Assembly: GCA_024280835.1 (NCBI GenBank)
Contig: JAJRPJ010000012.1
Coordinates: forward strand, 337,842-401,841
Length of the DNA: 64,000 nucleotides
Direction of reading: 5' to 3'
Origin: Candidatus Zixiibacteriota bacterium
Lineage (GTDB): Bacteria > Zixibacteria > MSB-5A5 > GN15 > JACZUZ01
Shown: positions 59,404-64,000 of the stretch, piece after piece
Layout of the letters: each line of letters opens with the position of its first letter
Numbering within the stretch: position 1 is the stretch's first letter
The notes under the pieces: model-generated
The model's input: the letters and a program-made list of their open reading frames with translations, nothing else
Databases searched by the model: none
What the model was told of the DNA's origin: nothing
Position numbers and translations under genes: made by a program

Positions 59404-62400
59404 CTACTGCGAACAAAAAGCCAAAGACCAGTCATCAACAGGACACGGCCCGCAGTTAAAATAAAAATCAATCATATAAGCCACATCCGCAGCGTCAACT
59501 GAAGCATCATTATTAACATCCCCAAGATGTGCAAATGGAAATGGCCCAGCCCCCCCAGAAACAGCCCCAGCTAGAAAAACAACATCAGCCAAATCAATAA
59601 CCAAATCATCATTAACATCCCCCCGACCAAACCCAGCCCACTTATTAACAAGATCAGCCATCCCCTCAAACTGAAAGTAGTTAAACCGATCACCATCATA
59701 AACAGCAGGGTCACTAGCAGCAGCAAAAGCAAACTGGAATATACCAAGCGACTTGGTCTCCCCAGGCGTTAGGTCCAAACCACCAAAATTGTAATACGAC
59801 TCACCATCATATATATCTGTTTCATCATCACCAATACCTGTAGATGCCTGTGCAGTGATTCCAACGGACGCCGCCTCCCTACCCCAAGCATAGATTGAAT
59901 CGAACGCTTGAACATTGTCACTTACACCTGTATGAAACATAAACAGTTCTGCATTGCAGTTCTTACCACGAAAGAGTGGAGCAACATCACAACCATAGCC
60001 AACTACGCCATAACCGTGAAGACTTGTTGATGAGCTATACTCACCGAAGGCATACCCGAATGCTCCACCACCAATCATGACGTCAGCAAGAGAGATATCA
60101 TCATCGTGAACCGCAAAGTGCTGCAAGTCAGTAAGCTGATTTATGGGACTGCGATTGGTAACATCCAAACGCACCAGTTGAAAATTAGCCAGAGCAAGAA
60201 CGTCATGCGCTCCATAGTGAGTCTCGTTGACTATGATACCAATAGTCGAATCTGGTAGAAATTCACTAGGGTTGGATTGCCAATCCCACTCACCGTTTCC
60301 GTCAATGTAGTCACGCGCAGAGTCAATATAAGATAGGCCAATGACATCACCGAACACATCGGTATATGTAACGCCGCTATCTGTGGAAATAGCTCCAAGC
60401 AAGACATTGGATTGCAAAGTTGGGAGACACGTATTACTACAATAGTTTAGGTCAGCAAGAATTGTGTTCCAACCACCGATGAAGTCCCAAGCCGAACCTG
60501 TCCAAGCCATACGATGTGGCGTCAAGCTCCACCCACGAATACCAGCAAAGAACTCAGAGCCAGTACCGAAACCGTCAATGTTAAGTGAGTTATTGCCATC
60601 ACTATTGAAGTGTTGCACTAAGGCGTCGTTGAAGACAATTGCGCTGTTGGCGCCCCCAACTCCGAAGGTCAAGACAACTGAATCTTCAAGGCAACCACCG
60701 ATCACACGCAGAGCTACAGTTGGGATTGCAGATGGATCATCGAGGAAATAGTCTGGATCGTTAGTGTCGATATGTGCCGTAAAGTCATGCGGACCGCGCG
60801 TCACAAGTGGGCCATTGATCGCGACATGCAAGTCTGCAGTATCGCCAGGCAGGATAGCAGTTCCCGCTGAAGGAGAGATCAAACCATTGGCTCCTGTAGC
60901 ACCATCTATGATATCTGGCAGAACCGCAGAACGGTAATTCAACGGTGAATTGAGTGTTGTCTCGTTAGTATAGGCTTCTTTAGGCCCGAAACCTGTTGGG
61001 GCTCGACCGTACATCAGACCAAACTTCTCAAAGAGATTGGAATTAGTAGTGAAGTTGGCTTGTTCGCTCATTCTCGCTCGTAGCGTTGGGTCTACTGATG
61101 AAAACTCGATACGGGTTCCTGAGTGTGGGACTGGGTCAGTGAATGTGATTCCGTCGATTATCAAATCATTGCATCCGCTGTTACCGATAACAGACTGGAA
61201 GTTGGCGTCAAAAGCATTCGGTGTGCCGAACGGAATTGCTAAATCCTGACGATTGGCTGGTAGACTTAACCGTGGGCGATTTGGGCCAGAGCCAAGGGCG
61301 ACTGTCAGTCCGCTAAATGTCGTGAAGTATATTGCATCGGGCGAAGATGAACCTCCCGCCCATTGCCCACCGTTGAATCCAGACAAAGTCGTTTGGCGGT
61401 AGAATTGAAGAGCGTTGACATTCCCTGTTTTGTAGAAGTTCAGATTGCCAAGTTCGGTTCCATGGATGTAGTAACTGGGGCCGTTGGTTTCGCAGGTTAT
61501 CAGACCGTCATTGTATTGACGATCACCTACAACATGGCCTTCCATACCCTGAACGAAAGCCCCTGTGGTCCTTGAGTAAATCTGCTCGCCACTATGAATA
61601 GGATTGGCCCATTTCGTGAATGCTGGGACATAGATATTTCCGAAGCTAATGACAGGTGTAGCGCGCCGTGACCCGACAGATTTGGCGGTGGAAAAACCTG
61701 AGCCATCAGCAACGATCCTATAGAGGTATCCCTCCTCAGGGAAGTCAGCGTCAAGCGATGAGTTAACCCAGAAGACACCAAGATTTGCATCATATGAAGC
61801 GCCGCTGAAGAAACCTTCATTGCCAGCATAACCGTCGAGAGCATCTCTTGAGGCCTGAAGGCCAACGCCATTGATTGTAGAGAGCCTCCAATTCAGGACT
61901 CCTGTTGCGGCGTCTAAAGAGTAGACGTCGCCTTCAATAGCGCCACTGAAAACAGGCGAAACTATTTGTGAGTTGGCAAAGTTGGCGTTGTTGGTTGTCA
62001 ATGCGTTTACATTGTCTGCATCCATTGTGTAAGGATTCACGGCCCATGAAGTATAAGGAGCGCCTGTGGCAGCTAGAACCGCATAGACTTTCTTTTGGGT
62101 TGCATAGTAGAGAATATCATCTACGCCATCGTTTAGAACAATTGATTTGACGTTGGTGGCATTCGGCGCTAGTCCGAAAAATGGAGAGTTGGTTGTGTTG
62201 TGCCATATGTATGCGCCTGTTTGGGCGTTGACTGCAACGATGTCACGGTTCAAGCCAGTTCCAAGAAATGCCATTTGGACTGGACCAGTGACGGTTTCGA
62301 TTGTAGTGACTGTTGGCTGGGTGCGGTTGCTTAGGGCGCCTGTAAATAAACTACTAACAGTTGGGTCTGTGTCTTGATCCCAGACTAGTGAGCCATCTGA

Positions 62401-64000
62401 TATTAAGCGACAGTCGTAACCATTGTCATTAGAAATAATTATTTTGTCGTCAAAAGTAACTGAGCCACTAAACGAATTACCTGAGGAGGACTGCGCTGAC
62501 CAAAGTAGATTGAGATTGCAATTGGCATCGCCAAGAGAAGTGAAAGTCAGACCTGTTCTTTGCTGATCGTGTTGATACGTCGGCCAGTTATCTCCAGGCC
62601 CGCAACTCATACCACCAAACGGCACACAACAACGGAAGCTCTCGGTAAAGTAACTGTTTCCACCGCCAAATACGGCATCAGATGGGAACCAGCTACCACC
62701 AGATTCATAATGTCCTCTGACGCCACCAGAACCATCGTCGGTGATGATTCTGTACAGTCCAAGTCCACTACCTGTGAACTGAGGGCGAGCGACAACATGA
62801 TAACCACCACTGATTTGGATACCAGCTCCACCATTAGGGAAAATGGTCTGAACTTGGGTTCCAGCAACACCAGCAGGATTTGCGAATGAAGATGATGGAA
62901 TAATCTCGCTGTACAAGGCAACACCAGGGGCGCCGCCAGCGTCGGAGTAAATCCCAACTTCGATGCCTGTGATATCTTCCCATTTGTGGAAGTAAATGGT
63001 CGCTTGATCTACTCGACACTCGCTACCACCAGCGTTGTACAAGCCAGAGAATCCGGTGAACCCGAATGTTTCAATGAAGTCTACGATACCCCAGATACTA
63101 ACAGCGCTTTCAACAAGTTCACAATCGATGAACTCATCATGACATACATTAACATCAATCAAGAAATCAGGATTGATACCAAATGTAGCAAAGTAGTTGT
63201 TCCAGCCTTCGAATCCAACAGGAGTCGGGCAAGAAGCATACTCTAAATCAAGAACATTGTCGGCAAAATAGACCGAAGCAACATTCTCAAGAGAGCCTTC
63301 AAGGGCTGGCGCTTGGAAATCATCAGCGCCAATACCACTACCACCGCCAGTAATTGACGGATCTGGACCAGCCCAACGCACTGAAATGTGATACGTCACG
63401 GACGGGCCAGGAACGAGATTACCCAATGGGTAATCGATCCAACCAAATGAACCCAGCGGATAAAGATCACCACCAAGGCCCACACCACCGACTGTCAAAG
63501 CAGGAGCTAATGGGGAAGAAGCGTCTGGAACACCACCACCATCATCGGCGAGCATTTCCAGAACAACTTCACCGTCAACATCTCCACCTGTGAAGAAATC
63601 GGACAATGAAATCTCAGCTGTCAGCAATGTATCAAAACCACCTGTGGAATAGCGCATCGCTAGACCCTTACGGCAGTTAAATGTGCTAGGCAAGCTGAAG
63701 ATGAATGAATACGAATCAGCGTTTGTCTCTAGGAAGCAACTCGTAAATGGAATTTCTTCACAGCAGACAATCGCGCTGGCAAGTAAGTTGAATTCTGCGC
63801 CAAACAATCCTAGGTTAGTAAACCAACCTGGACCACCGACCCAATAGGAGACACCTGTACGAGGTGTGGTTCCAGCGGAAGTAGCAGCATCAACCAAACA
63901 TTGCATTTTATCGTTCACGGGATCAACCGCAGAACCAAGAACCGTACCGAAAGTAACTGCAAAATCATCGGTAAAGGTTAGGCCAAGGCTAGTAAGATCA
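59404..64000 (-). CDS. Very large exported protein with beta-propeller repeats and C-terminal dockerin pair (partial, 5' end outside window)
   Basis: The minus-strand frame stays open from the stop at 59404 to the window edge (more than 1500 residues). A GTG at 63918 is only an internal codon: upstream residues DLTSLGLTFTDDFAVTFGTV read on without a stop. The first ~500 residues are beta-sandwich-like with cysteines. From the middle, NWPTYQHDQQRTGLTF begins a PQQ-like propeller (GAIEGDVYSLDAATGVLNWR), followed by sandwich-like modules. The end has two dockerin-type calcium repeats, GDVNDDLVIDLADVVFLAGA and LGDVNNDASVDAADVAYMID, then GPCPVDDW. It is likely a surface or extracellular protein with the same blade type as 7486-9027 and the same end type as the S8 peptidase. 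Confidence 0.88.
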   Translation of the reverse strand, partial: DLTSLGLTFTDDFAVTFGTVLGSAVDPVNDKMQCLVDAATSAGTTPRTGVSYWVGGPGWFTNLGLFGAEFNLLASAIVCCEEIPFTSCFLETNADSYSFIFSLPSTFNCRKGLAMRYSTGGFDTLLTAEISLSDFFTGGDVDGEVVLEMLADDGGGVPDASSPLAPALTVGGVGLGGDLYPLGSFGWIDYPLGNLVPGPSVTYHISVRWAGPDPSITGGGSGIGADDFQAPALEGSLENVASVYFADNVLDLEYASCPTPVGFEGWNNYFATFGINPDFLIDVNVCHDEFIDCELVESAVSIWGIVDFIETFGFTGFSGLYNAGGSECRVDQATIYFHKWEDITGIEVGIYSDAGGAPGVALYSEIIPSSSFANPAGVAGTQVQTIFPNGGAGIQISGGYHVVARPQFTGSGLGLYRIITDDGSGGVRGHYESGGSWFPSDAVFGGGNSYFTESFRCCVPFGGMSCGPGDNWPTYQHDQQRTGLTFTSLGDANCNLNLLWSAQSSSGNSFSGSVTFDDKIIISNDNGYDCRLISDGSLVWDQDTDPTVSSLFTGALSNRTQPTVTTIETVTGPVQMAFLGTGLNRDIVAVNAQTGAYIWHNTTNSPFFGLAPNATNVKSIVLNDGVDDILYYATQKKVYAVLAATGAPYTSWAVNPYTMDADNVNALTTNNANFANSQIVSPVFSGAIEGDVYSLDAATGVLNWRLSTINGVGLQASRDALDGYAGNEGFFSGASYDANLGVFWVNSSLDADFPEEGYLYRIVADGSGFSTAKSVGSRRATPVISFGNIYVPAFTKWANPIHSGEQIYSRTTGAFVQGMEGHVVGDRQYNDGLITCETNGPSYYIHGTELGNLNFYKTGNVNALQFYRQTTLSGFNGGQWAGGSSSPDAIYFTTFSGLTVALGSGPNRPRLSLPANRQDLAIPFGTPNAFDANFQSVIGNSGCNDLIIDGITFTDPVPHSGTRIEFSSVDPTLRARMSEQANFTTNSNLFEKFGLMYGRAPTGFGPKEAYTNETTLNSPLNYRSAVLPDIIDGATGANGLISPSAGTAILPGDTADLHVAINGPLVTRGPHDFTAHIDTNDPDYFLDDPSAIPTVALRVIGGCLEDSVVLTFGVGGANSAIVFNDALVQHFNSDGNNSLNIDGFGTGSEFFAGIRGWSLTPHRMAWTGSAWDFIGGWNTILADLNYCSNTCLPTLQSNVLLGAISTDSGVTYTDVFGDVIGLSYIDSARDYIDGNGEWDWQSNPSEFLPDSTIGIIVNETHYGAHDVLALANFQLVRLDVTNRSPINQLTDLQHFAVHDDDISLADVMIGGGAFGYAFGEYSSSTSLHGYGVVGYGCDVAPLFRGKNCNAELFMFHTGVSDNVQAFDSIYAWGREAASVGITAQASTGIGDDETDIYDGESYYNFGGLDLTPGETKSLGIFQFAFAAASDPAVYDGDRFNYFQFEGMADLVNKWAGFGRGDVNDDLVIDLADVVFLAGAVSGGAGPFPFAHLGDVNNDASVDAADVAYMIDFYFNCGPCPVDDWSLAFCSQ

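Overview
This window reads as chromosome of a free-living, motile bacterium with an outer membrane. The signs are a flagellar cap gene (fliD), type IV pilus genes that include a secretin, many lipoprotein signal peptides, peptidoglycan amidase and racemase genes, and the XseAB, UvrC, PyrH and Frr housekeeping set. Large exported proteins end in dockerin-type repeats or in a 'NYPNPFNPST' FlgD/T9SS-like tail. That mix is common in the FCB and related candidate phyla, and Zixibacteria-like lineages are my best guess. This is inference from protein style only, since no rRNA gene lies in the window.

Layout. 1-5.8 kb (minus): fliD (3' end outside the window), a SIR2-like protein placed after ispA, then xseB and xseA. 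6-9 kb (plus): two tandem paralogous lipoproteins and a beta-propeller protein with a sorting tail. 9.1-20.8 kb (mostly minus): a housekeeping block read as rplM-rpsI-rpsB-tsf-pyrH-frr, then (after a plus-strand CBS gene) an exported protein, uppS, cdsA, a UbiA-type prenyltransferase, an NlpC/P60 lipoprotein and uvrC. A good sigma-70 promoter lies before rplM. 21-25 kb: SprT-like protein, mtnA and an acyl-CoA synthetase. 25-34.5 kb (minus): an Ig-like lipoprotein and the type IV pilus cluster pilM-pilN-pilO-(AMIN/PilP-like)-pilQ, with a prepilin upstream. 35-37.8 kb: an S8 peptidase with PKD, cohesin-like and dockerin modules. 38-40.4 kb: ogt, alkA-like glycosylase and a HAD phosphatase. 40.7-48 kb: a C-terminal processing peptidase, two lipoproteins, rlmN, a PhaR-like protein and two receiver-only response regulators. 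50.4-54.1 kb (plus): smpB, amidase, murI, rdgB. 54.2-59.4 kb: an accessory segment between tRNA-Pro and tRNA-Arg holding a lipoprotein, an OLD-family ATPase/nuclease, an 'STGP...KHG' protein and a DoxX protein. 59.4-64 kb: the 3' part of a very large exported dockerin protein.

The most unusual content is in the repeats. At least six families of REP-like palindromes are scattered through the intergenic DNA and are densest at 48.3-50.3 kb. There they surround a decayed REP-associated (RAYT/Y1) transposase tail. One 33-bp repeat sits in inverted orientation on both sides of a lone lipoprotein gene (49593-50246), like the ends of a cassette. Another family lies between and around the OLD nuclease and the STGP gene, and one of its sites is an exact 41-bp tandem duplication. 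A separate class, tandem ~15-nt units built on TTC-nn-GAA, occupies several intergenic leaders and trailers and matches no feature type I know.

Gene starts were adjusted by ribosome-binding sites and signal peptides where the longest frame looked too long. Functions come from motifs read by eye; no database search was possible.
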